Position numbers and translations under genes: made by a program. Below are positions 33,634 to 55,878 of a stretch of DNA of 64,000 nucleotides, one piece after another. The first letter of the stretch is position 1, and every line of letters starts with the position of its first letter. The notes beneath the pieces are model-generated. The model ran no database searches, was not told where the DNA came from, and worked only from the letters and a program-made list of their open reading frames with translations. The DNA comes from Mycteria americana (lineage: Eukaryota; Chordata; Aves; Ciconiiformes; Ciconiidae), in the NCBI RefSeq assembly GCF_035582795.1, contig NC_134367.1, positions 41,105,062 to 41,169,061 of the forward strand. Direction: 5' to 3'.

Positions 33634-36600
33634 ACAATTTAATCAAAACATCATTGCAGCACTTTCTTTTTTAAACATGAAGGATCATGTCAGTGTTATG
33701 AGGAAAAGAAAAAAAAGCATTGGCACAATGGTTTCCACAAATGACCAAACAAATAATGAAGCTTAACTTCAGATGTTCATTTAGTAACTTCATCTTCCCC
33801 TTATTTTCTTTGTTTGCTGACGTAAGGGCGTGCACATCTGTTCTATGGTTGCTGAGTGTTTGTGCTTGTTTCATGGACTACCCACTGCCTCCTTACTGAG
33901 CACCAGAGGTGTAAGGTCCACAGGCTGAGAACCACTGATTTGCTTCATTCTTGGGCCCTAAGAAGGCTTTGTTGTGCATATACTGTTCCTGACAGATGTT
34001 TAATCAGTCTGCTCGTAAATTGATGGAAGCTCCACTAGCCCACCCACCCCACCCCAGCGTGGTGCATCTATTCCAGTGCTCCGCTACAGAAGAAGAGGGA
34101 GCAGGAAACCTCCTGGAAACACTAAGGTGCAGTATAACTCCATTCGAAGTCACCCTACCAAGCTGCACGTGCGCCAGCTATTCAAACTGTTGCGCATCTG
34201 TGATAGGAGCTGAAAAACTATTTCTACAGGTCACTAACCTTGCAATGCTTTTGTTTCTTGTTCAGCAGTGAGAGTGCCAATGTAAGGTGATTTCCAGGTC
34301 CTTATGAAAAAGCCAACAAGAGAAAACAGAGAGGTCATAAAAATTAACCTTTCCTTGCTCAGGCAATCCATCTCTTATCATCAGATAAGTAAAGCTGTAA
34401 CATTAATATCGTATTGATACTTATTGCTTTTTAAGGCTCTTCAGAAACAAGCCAGGTAAGGCTTGAGAACCCATGAGCAAACACAGCCCTCTCCTGGTCT
34501 GCGTGCTGACCAAGTTGTTCACTTCTGCCAGGACTGCTGCTAGTGGTAGTGCAGCAGAGTCCGTGGTTCTCAGGCTGATGTGAGCCAAAGGTTTCCCACC
34601 TATTTCATCCTTCAGACACTTCCAGTGGAAGCGGAGGCCCCTGAATGGCAGATGTAAACATACTGGCAATAGCTTGTTCTTCTCTCACAGATTGTTGAAA
34701 AGTAATCTATAGACATTTCAGACTGAACTTCATTGGTATAAACTCTTCATTACCGTGTAATAAGAAACGGAGTCCTCTCCTCAAAACATCAACAATCTAG
34801 ACAGAGAAGACACGTGCTGTGGAGGAGGAGATGTCCACCAGAGAGGTGTTGTGGTTTATCCAGCATCACCCAGCACATCAGAGGCAGAGCTAAGAAAACA
34901 GCCATGTTTTCTCATAGCCCAGTCCCTGGCTTTTATCTTCCTTAGCTTACTGATTCTAACCTCTCACCACTTCACACCTATTATTAACTTTTAACTCCTC
35001 AGAGCAAGAAATATGCCCTTTTCTACACTGGGAGATAAACCTCTGGGTACTGTGATAAGCGATACTAAAAGTAGAATTCCATGAACAATTAAATAGTGCT
35101 TAAAATATACAAATGGTGTGTAAAAACATCAGCCTAGATATTTATTTGCCACCGGCTACGGGAAGGAAAAGACTAGATGGAAGAGGGCTCATCTGGTCAT
35201 TTAGCAGTAGACCAGAGCTGGTTGTTTTGGCTTTTACACCTGACTTTCATATTAACTTCCTGAGTGGCTTGGGACACATCTTCCTCTCTGGGCTTCAGGA
35301 CCTTAGCTGCCCAACATTCACTTCTCTGAAAATATCACTTACAAACTACATCTTCAGTAGGCTTCATAACCTTAAGCACGCTTGGCATTCTTTTTTATAG
35401 CTAGTGGTGGCAAAATCCCGTCTCATTTTGTATTTAGGGAAACCACAAACACCACTTAATAACCCAGCAGCTGCTAAGTGTGATGCTTTGCCAGCTGCTA
35501 ATTGCTGTGGTCTCTTCCACTGCAATGAATGGGTTTGGAGAGAAGGCAGACACAGTTCACTGTTTTCTTTGTTGCTTTGGTAAACTGTGTAATTAAAAAA
35601 ATTAAACTCAGAAGTAGCCAAAATGGCTTAATTTTTTTTGAAGTCATGATGTCTGTATTTCACCCACACAACTACTACTGCTGCATTTCTCATCACCTTC
35701 GTGCCAAACAGATAACCCGTCTCTCCCATGCTCTCCTGCTGTAAACAAAAACTCCTTCTGCAGCAAATGATCGTCAACATTAATAAATATTACTGCTTCA
35801 TTCATGCTACTGTTGTAACACTACTGTTGTAATGCTTCAGTCAACTCGTAAAAAAAATGAATTTACAAAGTCAAAAGATTTCCACTTGAACAAGCGATGG
35901 TCAATGGCTACACTACAGTTTGTAACTCTTTAGTAGTCATAAAGTACTGCAACAGTGCGATGAAAAGAGGATTATATCCATGTTTTATGCTGGCTGATGG
36001 GACACTTTCATGAGGCTATTATCAAGCCTGTTTGATTTGGTAAAACTATATTTTATAACTATATTTTATAACAAGAAACTCTTAACTTACCTGCGTCTCG
36101 GTGAATTATTACAGCTGGACCCGAGCTTTCTAGTGGCATTAACAATCAATGATTCATTTCCGAGAAAGGGAGTTACTGCTTTAAGCCTTGAAAATAGAAA
36201 CTGCTCGTCTCCTAGGTAATATAAACTCAACGAGTGAAACCTGATCATCTCTTCTGGCACACTGTTCAAACGAGAACCATAATGTGTCTCCAGTCGTCAG
36301 AAAGATACGAGGAAACTACGGCACTTGTTTAAAGTCGCAGACTTTATCTGCATCTTTTGAGCGCTCGTCAGCATCAGCTCTAATGCTGCACGCTTTGTGC
36401 TTTCACATTAGCGATGGCATAACCTGAAGACATGCACGCTGGGGCATCCAGATGGTCCAACGATCAGTGGCGGTCTGTGAGACACGTGTAGCCTGTGCAC
36501 TTGCAAGCCAAGAAGTCACTTGACTACGTCAATCTTGCATGAACACGCGCAGAAGACTTTCTGCGAAGAGCCTGCCTTTCAGATGCCGTTCCTACAGGAA

Positions 36601-39600
36601 TGACCTGGAGGATCCAGCTAGCTCCCCATTTCAGATGCTGCTTCATTACTAACTTTTGTCTCATCCAACTTACACTCTCTCTAATATTAACTTCACTGAA
36701 ATCAAAACAGCAAGAAAGGCCTTCATGAAACACTTCTTGACTCTTAGCACCCCTTCGTAGTATGGCTTATGAATTTTTTTCAGAAGAACTTTGTTCATGT
36801 GAAAAACTTGAAACCTCTGTATGGAATTACAGTAACCTTCTGAAATCATAAAACTGACCTGAGAGCCTTAACTCCCACCCTGTGTGCTCTTTGACATTTT
36901 ACATCAGATTTGTATTTTGGGTTCTCTTGGGCAAGTGAATTGTCTGCTAAAGACAAATATTCTTTTAGGCACGCATTACTCTGAACAATACACAAATATT
37001 CAGACAGGTGTTTCTATTAAAATTTTAAATTACAGTGGTTTTCCGAAGTAACTGAAGTCTGGTTTTTCTTATTAAAATGTATTTTGGTTACTGTACATGC
37101 TAACCAATTCCCACACTGGGCTAGGCAGCTGAGCCACTCCCCATGAGAAAGCCCATAACTTTATTTTTAATAACTAAGCAATGGAATTGGTGTTTATGTC
37201 CTGTCTAATGCATCATACCAAGCATCAATGCTTTGATGGTCATTTTGACCTGGGTCGTGGCTATACCACTGAGTAACATGACAAAAAAAGCAGAAAGCCT
37301 GAACTCCTTGCCTGTTAAATGAATTCTTCACAGTATAATTTATCTGGGAATTATATGTGAATGTTCAGTAGTTTTACGGAGAGGAGGGTATCACATAGCC
37401 TAACACGTGTGCCTGAATCAGGACCTTGGTACTGTCCCCAGAGAAGCTGGTGCCTCCAGAGGGTGACTGAAGGTGCCAGAGCTTGGAGCTGAACTGCAGG
37501 TAACGCAGGCCTTCCCAGCTGCCTGCTGGAGGGAGCCGTCTGCCAGGCAAGTGCCTTCCTCCCGGTGCTGCTGCTGAATGCCCCACAAAAGCCACAGCCA
37601 GCCAAATGAGGTTCAGTTCACATCTGTAATTCAAAGGCCAAAATCACTGTAGGAATATTGTAATTACCTGTAGTATTGAGAAAGCTAAAAAACCGTTAAA
37701 TCTAAACTTAATTATGGCATTAAAGGCATCTGAGCAATTGTAACTGTCCTACAGTTACAGAAAACTGAAAAAAGCCCCAACATTCCATTTTTTCGTAATT
37801 AGAACTGCGTGGTTACAATCCCATCACTTAAATGTCAAAGCTGTTTAAGCATCTTTATGACACCCACAGTTATATCCCCATCGTATCTAGTATATAAATG
37901 TTATGCACTGCCCGTCTCTACTCCATTTCGTTACGTGGTGGTATTTATATATTAAAAGACAACCGTCAAGTGCAGAAAATCAGGAGAGCTCCAGAGTACA
38001 GAGTGTCAGAGTCCCTTACTACAGAGTTTACTCTGTTAAACCTGTGAAATTTCTTACCTTCCAGAGTCTTCCTAGGAGCTGCATTCCCTGCCTGAGATCT
38101 GAAGGGTGCCTCGATCAGAGAGGGCACTAGCTGAAGGATATTAACATATCATACCTTAAGCTGATTGGGAACCCCGGTGTTGCAGGCAGAGGGTAGTCCT
38201 GGTCTGTGCCCCCACTTCCAGCTGCCTTCCCAACTGCATTGCCCTGCTTACAACAGACTGTCTGGCCCATCCAGTTGAAAAATAAGCTTTGTTCTTCTTT
38301 TTTCTTTTCTGGCAAAGTTAGTTTTCAGCTGGACCAGGGAGCAAAATCAGCATACTCCAAGGCTGAGCAATTCTGAGTCCTCATGCAAGGAAGGCCACAG
38401 CAACTGCAAGTGAGAACAGCTCTCCCCTTGCCCCCTCCATTTTGGAGGGGTAGTCTTAGATTAGCTCAAGTTTGTCTTTAAGCACCGCTCTAAGGTATCT
38501 GGCTGTGTATTGTTATAGTGAGCAAATTCAGTGCTGCACTTGTTTCTCTGCTCTTCCTTTTAAGTAGAAACTAGCTTTTTCTTTCCAGGGGGGATGCTTT
38601 GGGTTTTGATATTATTCGGTTCCCAGTTGGAAACAATTTGTCCACTCATTAATGAAAGTAGAACCAAGCAAAGCACCTTTTCCCTTCCATAATGAATTCA
38701 GCTAAAAAGATTTATAAGCTTGATCAGTATTTGAAGAGTAACAATTGCTTTAATCTTTGCTGGAAAGCACAGCTGGGTGATTTGTCTGTCTCTCAGAGAC
38801 ACAGCTGGCTAACAAGTGTTATAGAAAACAATGGTATGAAACACAGAAGATGCACTCTAACAGATTTTTGTTTTTAAAACACATATTGCCTTAAAACTGT
38901 TTTGGATTGTCAGTGGTAGGGTCCCAACCACTGCGTGCTGCTGTCTGAAAACTCTGCTTTCTTTGAATGGGAACGACACAAATGAGCGATAGCAGCTGAA
39001 AAGCAGCATAAGGGCTCTTGAGACTGACATGAGCTGAGCAACAACCACGCAGAAAGCTCTGAATGCCACCTCTGTCTAGCTGGAGATCTGTTTGTTTCTT
39101 CTTCTGCATCTATTTCCTTAATATGGCAACACTGTTTCACATGCCTCAGTACAATAATTGTTCCCCTCAACATTAGCTGCGAGTGAGGTGGAGGAAGTAC
39201 TTGTAATTCCTAATTTTTGCTTTCCCTTCTCCTCCAGGCTTGTTCAGGACAAAAAAAAGTCCCAACTGTCAACTCTAATTAAAATATCGTGAAACTCACA
39301 GTGTATAAAACATTCTAAAAATCAGGCAAAACAGGAATGCAAATACACACTAGACATTCATGTATGAAAACCCTACAAAACATGTGATGGAAGTGGCCCC
39401 TCTCACTACAAGTCATACCAGTGCTGAAGTCCCAGTGTTGATGCAGAAAGAATTTTCTGTGTCCCAAGCAGCTCTGTAGCTGTGTGTCTCCAAAGCAGGG
39501 GTAAGTTTATCAGTAGCTCGAGGCATCCTATCTTTATTTCGAAGACAACGTGAAGCTCTGTTCCTGTGTGGTAGTTCAAATAAGCAGGAGCTGTGAGGTG

Positions 39601-41879
39601 AATCAGCAAAGACGCAGAGGCACGCTGCTGCTCCCCGAACGGCATTAGGCTGCGTTTCGCATCCTAACGACATCTGTGGGACACAGCATCAGATTTGCTC
39701 TGTTCCCTGCAGAGACTCTTCTGCAGCTCAAACAATAAGGGGATGCAAGTCTCAAGAAAAGCAGAAACTGCTATTAAGTTCTGAATGGCCACGGCATACA
39801 GCACAATACCGAATGCGGAATCCCAAAGGAATTTATTTAAAGGGAAAATAAATCTCAGTAACAGCCTTCAGTTTGGAAAAGAAAGGGGTTTTTTGTGTGG
39901 TTACTTTTCAGGAGAGATACTCGGATATTAAGAGAATGGGTGACTCAGAAATACCACAGATGTTTGCAGTTCTACCCTTTATAGAGTCTCTTCTATAAAA
40001 AGATGCCAGACAACTTTATAAGCCTTGATGGATTGAGCATTTCAACATCCTGTTGGGTCAGATGACAGCAACACAATTTTCACATTAAAGATAAAATAAG
40101 ATGCTTTCCCACAGTCATAAAGCAAAACTAGGAGCAGTAAGCAGCCCAAGCTTTTCTTCACTGCAGAGTTAATCTGGTTAGTCGGCACCTGCTCAACGTA
40201 CGCCAAGTACCAGCACTCACGTCAAAACCCAGTCTTGTTTCTAAGCCCCTCTCTGCTTCTTCTCTTTCTATGCATAAAGCCTTATCCCACAAGTCTTCAT
40301 ATAGTGAATATTTTCTCTCTAGCTGATGGTGCTTTTTGCACTGTGTATGATTTCTTCCCCCATCAATGATGTCTGGTACTTACCTGTCCTTTATAAGAAA
40401 GATGGGAAGTACTAGAGAACTAGCAGCAGTCTAACAATCCTTGCCACCATTATCAGGCAAACGTGTTCTGGCATAAACCCATCCTACCACAACCTGGAAA
40501 ATGTTGTTATGACCCTGCCTGACTTTGGGTCAGACGTTTTATCTGTGTGGGTGGGGTCAGTTAATGACAGTAACTGCTGGGAAGAGGTGCACATGCTGAT
40601 AAGTGAGTGCTCTTCTCAGTATGGTGGTGTAAATGTTTTACATTCCCATACACTATGTGTCAATTACTTGGGAGCTGTGTGCAGAACGTCTCCTACAGTA
40701 CTGTAAAAACTCCCCCTTCCCTCAAGAAAACCAAGCTACCTTCCCAAAAACCAAGGCTCATGCAAAAACCTTGTATCAGCTTCTTTCAGTTACACAAACC
40801 TCAAAACCAGATCAGGAGCCTTGGCTCAGAAGTGACTTTCTTTCTACTCAATGGTTTCCAAACAAAATCAGCTGTGTGGCATATGCTGCCAAAACAATAG
40901 CTACCAGATTAGCAGATGGTATGTTGTGAATTAAATGTTGACACAAAACCCAGACATACCACTCAATCCTCTCTTGACACCAAAACTTATTTCCCTACTA
41001 TTTTTCTCACCTCATGATATTTACACACAGCAAAGAAATTCTTTAGATACTCCATCTGGATTTAGAAGGGACAAGCTAATCTGCAATATCCTATTACTCT
41101 GCTGTCTTTCAAAAGAAATAATGCAGTTTGATTACTGCAAAAGAAAACATGGAGCAAGTGGTTCTGAGAGCCTGTTTGTCTACGTTTATGTTTGTCCCCC
41201 TCTGCCTCCATGGCTGCAATAACTAGATGCTCCACCACAGTCCTCTCACACACCCTCAGGATGCAGGAAAGTGTGAGCTGCGGCTGGCGAGCCCACCAGC
41301 CAGCTACAGCTAAATCCCTGTAATATCATCCATCACACCTCAGTTCTGCCCGCCTGTTACCTAGGGGAGCACTAATCTGGGTCTCTCCCTACCCCCCAGG
41401 TATTGGGTTTTCCAAAGTTTGAAGTTTCTACCCTTCTTTCTAACGCAGCCGAAACTGCCCAATGGCATTGAAGGCAGTAGAGACAGAAAGGGCGGCACAA
41501 GCAGGCAGATGCCATCGCATGGGCTTCGTTTCCTCTGGACTCCAGGTAGTTTTGTTAATTTTACTGTTTACAAATAACAGAAAACAAAACACCTCCGCAA
41601 AGCGGCATATACATAACCAGGAGTTGCCAGGCACCTGAAATCTTGAGTTCAGATCTAAATACCAGGAACTGAATGCTTAAATCACAGAGTATTTTTCTGC
41701 TCAAACAACTGCACTTCCAGAGATGCATCTCCGCATGAAACACCCCTTCCCAATCCCAGCACTTGGGATCAACAAATGGTGGAATCTCAACTGCTTCTCT
41801 TTTCCCATTTCCCACATTTAAAATATGATTGCTGCTAGCCTCAGTAGCAAGATTTGCACCAACCGGACGAATCTTGTAC
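33634..41879. other. Intergenic or GJB7 5' intron; no gene recognised
   Basis: About 8 kb of mostly unique, AT-leaning sequence. The open frames here are short, overlap on both strands and have no motifs I can recognise. If GJB7 uses the CpG-rich promoter near 42-43.7 kb, this would be part of its first intron, but I could not locate the non-coding exon. Confidence 0.5.
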
Positions 41880-42135
41880 AGCTCTCGGGGAGTTTACAGG
41901 GGGTTACCAGGGTCTGGCTGTTACCGGGGGCCAACAGTCAATGCCTCTCAGCCAACGCGGGCTCCGGGGCCGGGGGTCACGGGGGAGATGGCGCAGAGGA
42001 GTGGCTCAGCGGTGAACTGCGCCTCTTCCGACCGAGCCAGCTTCTTCCCCCACGTCCCACTTAGCATCTGGAGCTGTGCTTGGGGGGGAAGACCCACAAC
42101 CCCGGCCGAGGAGGACGTGTAGAACATAATTGTGC
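41880..42135. promoter_or_regulatory. CpG-rich block, left half
   Basis: A sharp rise in G+C and CpG begins near 41880 (for example CGCGG, CCGGGGCCGGGGG). It runs until the CR1 at about 42136. With the block after that CR1, it looks like one ancestral CpG island split by the insertion. An ATG at 41988 opens only 44 codons, which I do not call. Its position fits a promoter for SMIM8 to the right and possibly GJB7 to the left. Confidence 0.5.
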
Positions 42136-43008
42136 AGGAGTGTTGATCTGCTTGAGGGTAGGAAGGCTCTGCAGAGGGACCTGGACAGGCTGGATCGATG
42201 GGCCGAGGCCAACTGTATGAGGTTCAATAAGGCCAAGTGCAAGGTCCTGCACTTGGGCCACAGCAACCCCATGCAACGCTACAGGCTTGGGGAAGAGTGG
42301 CTGGAAAGCTGCCAGGCAGAAAAGGACCCAGGGGTGTTGGTTGACAGCCGGCTGAATATGAGCCAGCAGTGTGCCCAGGTGGCCAAGAAGGCCAACAGCA
42401 TCCTGGCTTGTATCAGAAAAAGTGTGGCCAGCAGGACTAGGGAAGTGATCGTGCCCCTGTACTCGGCACTGGTGAGGCCGCACCTCGAATACTGTGTTCA
42501 GTTTTGGGCCCCCTACTACAAGAAGGACATTGAGGTGCTGGAGCGTGTCCAGAGAAGGGCAACGAAGCTGGTGAAGGGTCTGGAGCACAAGTCTGATGAG
42601 GAGCGGCTGAGGGAACTGGGGTTGTTCAGCCTGGAGAAAAGGAGGCTGAGGGGAGACCTTATCGCTCTCCACAACTACCTGAAAGGAGGCTGTAGTGAGG
42701 TGGAGGTCGGTCTCTTCTCCCAGGTAACAAGTGATAGGACGAGAGGAAATGGCCTCAAGTTGTGCCAGGGGAGGTTTAGACTGGATATTAGGAAATTTTA
42801 CTTCACTGAAAGGGTTATCAAGCATTGGAACAGGCTGCCCAGGGAAGTGGTTGAGTCACCATCCCTGGAAGTATGTAAAAGACGTTTGGATGAGGTGCTT
42901 ACGGACATGGTGTAGTGGTGGTCTTGGTAGTGTTAGGTTTACGGTTGGACTCGATGATCTTAAAGGTCTTTTCCAACCTATACGATTCTGTCATTCTGTG
43001 ATTCTGTG
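42136..43008 (+). mobile_element. CR1 retrotransposon, 5'-truncated, inside CpG block
   Basis: Plus-strand CR1 fragment of about 873 bp. The 3' end shows CATTCTGTGATTCTGTG, the family's terminal repeat. Homology to the 28-kb copy begins at GGAGTGTTGATCTGCTTGAG, just after the RT catalytic motif. It retains an uninterrupted frame for the C-terminal part of ORF2 ([15 protein letters not shown] to LDEVLTDMV, ending near 42915). It is 5'-truncated and has no catalytic domain, so it cannot move itself. No certain target duplication was found. Confidence 0.95.
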
Positions 43009-43700
43009 TACACCCAGCCCCCCGCTCCGCCGGCCGCCTGAGGGTACAGGCGGCCGGCGGGGCGGGGCCCGGCCGCTCTCCCGCTCCTCCCGGCGGCCTC
43101 CGCCCAGGAGGGGGCGCAAGCGCGCAGGCGCGGGCAGGCACCGCCCCTTGGGGGGGTGGCCCCGTTCGCGGCGCGGGGTGAGTAGCGGCGGGGGAGGGGG
43201 ATGAGAGAGGGTGCGGGGCGGTGCCCGCTGGCCGCGAGGCGTTAGCCGTCACTTGCCGCCTCCTGAGGCGCCGTTGGAGCCTGGCCTTGCTCTTTATGTC
43301 CCGGGAGTCCCCGCTGGGGTTTTCCTCTGGGACACTGCCTCCTTCGTCCCCGGCCTAAAGCCGGTAGTAGCGTCAGGAGCCCCCTCACTGCCCGGGGGGA
43401 GGTTCTGTCCTTTCCCTTGCCGCCCTCACGGTTTGTGCTGCCCGGGGGCCGGTACGGGGGTGGGGGTGTCAGGCTGAGCTGCTGGGCCGTTGCGCCTCAG
43501 GTATGGACTGGGGGTATGCCTCCCTGTGCTTGGCAGTGCCTTGTGCCCGTCTGGTCGCCTTTAGCCGACCTCCACGCTGCCCTGACTTCCCCGCAGCTGT
43601 GTCTGGGGCCTTGCGGGAGGAGGCCCGGGGCGATTGCTGGGTTGGGTTTGTGAATCTGCCCCCGGAGCCCCTAGCTGTGCTCCGCTCGTGGTGAACTACG
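43009..43700 (+). promoter_or_regulatory. SMIM8: CpG island, probable SMIM8 promoter and non-coding first exon
   Basis: This is the densest CpG stretch in the window (about 43010-43300), with GC boxes such as GGGGCGGGGC. A consensus donor, GCGCGGG|GTGAGT, lies at 43177/43178. It would splice a 5' UTR exon to the acceptor at 44293 just before the SMIM8 start codon. The transcription start is not determinable from sequence. GC content declines slowly to about 43700. SMIM8 and GJB7 face away from each other here, so a shared bidirectional promoter is possible. Confidence 0.6.
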
Positions 43701-44293
43701 GGGCAGGGGTGTCCTTAGCACCGTGTCTCCTCTGCCTCCCAGTAAGCGGGGTTAACCAACGGCGTGTTTTGTTCACCTTTGCTCAGGTGGCATCTTGCAG
43801 GTGACCTGCCCCTTGTAAGTGAAAATGAGACTCAAGTCTTAGGGCCGCTGGGGTGGGTGGATAGAGTGACCACACTACAACAGGGTGCAGGCTGTCCTGT
43901 AACATGTAAGGTTATTTTAAAAAGGAAAAAAAAAAAAGAATGTTCCTTGATACTGTCTTTTTAGCCTGAAGGCTGCTGCTTGGTCCACAGGTAGCTAAAG
44001 CATTAGCCAAAGGCAAGTAAAAAACCCCAAGCCCATTATCAGGAGACTTACATTTGCTGTATAAAGATGTGCATCTCCAAAAGTTAATTTTAGGATGCAT
44101 AAAACTGACAAGATTGAAAATCAGTGTGCTTCAGCTGGGAATGTTAGGTAACACTAAAGGCAATCATTAGGCAACCTACACAAACAAAAATTAATGCTGT
44201 AAGAAGACAAGCTGAGTGTGAACTCATATTCAGTGAATGTAGTTCTTTTAGTTTTTTTATAAAATTGACATCTATTTTTCATTCTGTTTTTAG
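43701..44293. other. SMIM8 first intron (3' part)
   Basis: Sequence between the CpG island and the first coding exon, ending at the acceptor TGTTTTTAG. Nothing else is seen. Confidence 0.6.
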
Positions 44294-44315
44294 GAAGTAT
44301 TCAACATTAATTAAA

Positions 44316-44435
44316 ATGTCTTCTGCCAAACCTCCAAATGAAAATGAAACACCCAAAGAGAGAAAACCAGGACTGAGGAGTGTTCAAACAACTATGCTCT
44401 TCCGAGCTGTGAACCCAGAGCTTTTCATTAAACCT
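44316..44435 (+). CDS. SMIM8: SMIM8 first coding exon
   Basis: The exon starts at 44294 after TTTTTAG, with 22 nt of 5' UTR and then ATG at 44316. It encodes 40 residues: MSSAKPPNENETPKERKPGL, then RSVQTTMLFRAVNPELFIKP. The donor is CCT|GTAAGA in phase 0. The LFRAVNPELFIKP block is the conserved core of small integral membrane protein 8 (formerly C6orf162). The N-terminal 20 residues are charged and variable, and this copy is about five residues shorter than the human protein as I recall it. The function of SMIM8 is not established. Confidence 0.95.
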
Positions 44436-45376
44436 GTAAGAGGCTCATTCTGAGAGAAACTAAATATGCTTGGAGAGACATGGTTGCTTTAAAATAATCA
44501 TCACAGTTCTATGTGCATTATATAACCATCTCTTGTTATGCAAACCTCTCAGTAATGTAACTAAAAATATTTTTACTTTTTTTCCACTCTGAATGTTAAG
44601 AGCCCAGAACATTGCATTGTTTATTCCGGCTTTTATTTCACTGTTACATTGTCTGATTCTTTTGTATCTAGCCAAGTTGCTTTCATGAAAGACTGTTTAC
44701 AGGCATATTACCCATGTAATTGGACAGGTTATGTAATAGAGTCCTCTTTAAAAGGGAAGAAATCATAAAATGCAAGCTTTTTGATACAGAAGGAGGGGAT
44801 TTTTGGTAGCTTTTCAATATTTTGGATTTTTCTGTTTCTTGCTTTTATAATTAAGATGATAATACTCAGGTTTTATTTACACTAGCAGAACCCAGCAAGA
44901 CTGGCTGAAATTTTGTGCATATAATGAAAGTACATGTTGTGATGATAATACGTTATCTATTTTAGAGGAATATAATCAAGGCTGCTTGGCAGCAGCAGGG
45001 TACATTGTCCCAGTAGTATATCCAGATGAATTCTGTTAGAAGTTTGTAATAGTTACCTTAGGTAGTTGGGTTTGGCCTGTTCATTCATGCTCAAGTAGCA
45101 TTTGCGACCAGCAAAAGACAGCACTGGGCAATGCGATGAGAGTCTTCTTTTTTGTAAGGAATTCCTTTTGCTATCAGAAAATCAGGTCTCCCTTCTTGCT
45201 GCTTATTAAAGTTATTTGGATCAGTCTACAAGAAGGCAATGATGATTTTTGCAGTGTCACAATAGTTTACTGTTCACTTTCTAAGCTAAGATTGAAGAAC
45301 GTAATGTTTGTGATGAATGAAAAATGTCGTGACTAAAAATGTACTAATTTGTTGTTGTTGTTTTTGTTGTTGTCAG
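44436..45376. other. SMIM8 intron
   Basis: AT-rich intron between the two coding exons. It ends in a GTTGTTGTT-rich tract and TGTCAG acceptor. Nothing else is recognised. Confidence 0.8.
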
Positions 45377-45535
45377 AACAAACCTGTGATGGCATTTGGA
45401 CTCATAGCAGTTACCCTCTGTGTGGCCTACCTTGGTTATTTGCATGCAACAGTAGAGAATAAAAAGGAACTTTATGAAGCAATCGACAGTGAGGGGTCCA
45501 GGTATATGAGGAGGAAAACTTCCAAGTGGGACTGA
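45377..45535 (+). CDS. SMIM8: SMIM8 second coding exon
   Basis: The acceptor is GTTGTCAG|AAC. The exon encodes [20 protein letters not shown] and ends with MRRKTSKWD and TGA, 52 residues, for a 92-residue protein in total. One hydrophobic segment (about [16 protein letters not shown]) gives a single-pass membrane protein. The charged tail with YEAIDSEG and RRKTSKWD is strongly conserved. A consensus AATAAA lies 147 nt after the stop. Confidence 0.96.
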   Translation, partial: NKPVMAFGLIAVTLCVAYLGYLHATVENKKELYEAIDSEGSRYMRRKTSKWD

Positions 45536-45681
45536 CAACGTAAAGAAGGAAATCAGCAAATCAGTCACAGAACTTTTCAAGGCAACTACTATATTTTCTC
45601 TGTCCATTGAAATAATGGATAAATGTCTCTCTTGCCATTTAATCCGATTTAAGTTGCTTTATAAAATGCCGTACCTGTACA

Positions 45682-45687
45682 AATAAA
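45682..45687 (+). terminator. SMIM8: SMIM8 polyadenylation signal
   Basis: AATAAA hexamer 147 nt downstream of the SMIM8 stop codon, the first on the sense strand. Confidence 0.7.
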
Positions 45688-45709
45688 TTGCAATTAAGAT
45701 ATGTGCGAA

Positions 45710-51309
<5,600 letters not shown>

Positions 51310-51404
51310 AGATTGGAGCAGACATTCAACAAGAACAACATGAAAAGAAGGAGGCAGAGATACAAGAGCGCATTGAAAAAATGAAAGCTGAACTTTGGTC
51401 TCAG
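51310..51404 (+). CDS. C6orf163: C6orf163 homologue, second coding exon
   Basis: The acceptor is TTGTGCAG|AG and the donor is TCTCAG|GTAAAT. The first two bases complete a Glu codon, giving (E)IGADIQQEQHEKKEAEIQE, then RIEKMKAELWSQ. It is highly charged heptad-type helix, the start of the coiled-coil region. Confidence 0.88.
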
Positions 51405-51961
51405 GTAAATTAAATTATGCTCCTGTCATTTAAAGGATGATTATTCTTTGGAATAATTGCTATAGCATAATGATGGTTAATAAAGAACTTTGAGGTCACT
51501 GCTATAGAGCTGTCATTAATTTCAGCTCCTGCTTTGTTCACAGATTTCTGTGTGCACGTATTGCTCCAGTTTCTGATCACAACAAAGCATACTTTGAATT
51601 AATAACAAATTTTACATCTGGTCTGAAAATGGCCTCTGAAGCACACAGAAGTTACCAGTTGTTAAAGCTGTTCCCCATAGTGCTATGTAAGATTCTGAAA
51701 CTGCCCTTTATGTTATATATATGTATAGTTGTTACAACTGTGGTGGCTTAATGCTATTGTATGGCCACATTTTAACAGGAATCACTGTCACAAAATTGCC
51801 AAATGGGCCAAAATGTATTTTGCCATCTGGTTTTAAATTTAACTTGCTCTGATTTCTTAAATAGAAAATACAAAACTATTGATTATGTAACCTCTGCTTC
51901 ATCTTAATAGGATGTTAATAGAATGTGAGCAGCTATACTTAAATAATAACTTGTTTTAAAG
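51405..51961. other. C6orf163 intron 2
   Basis: Short AT-rich intron. Nothing else is seen. Confidence 0.8.
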
Positions 51962-52069
51962 GCTGAAATGCACAAGGAAGATGCAGTGAATAAAGCTCTC
52001 GAAGAGGCAGCCACTAACCACAGTGCATTTGTACAAGACCTTAAACAAAAACTTGGAAGGGAATTAAGG
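51962..52069 (+). CDS. C6orf163: C6orf163 homologue, third coding exon
   Basis: The acceptor is TTTTAAAG|GCT and the donor is TTAAGG|GTATGA. The exon has exactly 36 codons (phase 0 at both ends), encoding AEMHKEDAVNKALEEAATNH and ending LKQKLGRELR. It is predicted coiled coil by its charge pattern. The pyrimidine tract is weak, but frame and length fit the neighbours. Confidence 0.86.

Positions 52070-55878
<3,809 letters not shown>

Noticed and set aside
41988-42122. 44-codon ATG frame in the CpG block (MAQRSGSAV...)
   Set aside because: Too short, G+C-driven openness, and it ends next to the CR1 junction; no homology that I can recognise.
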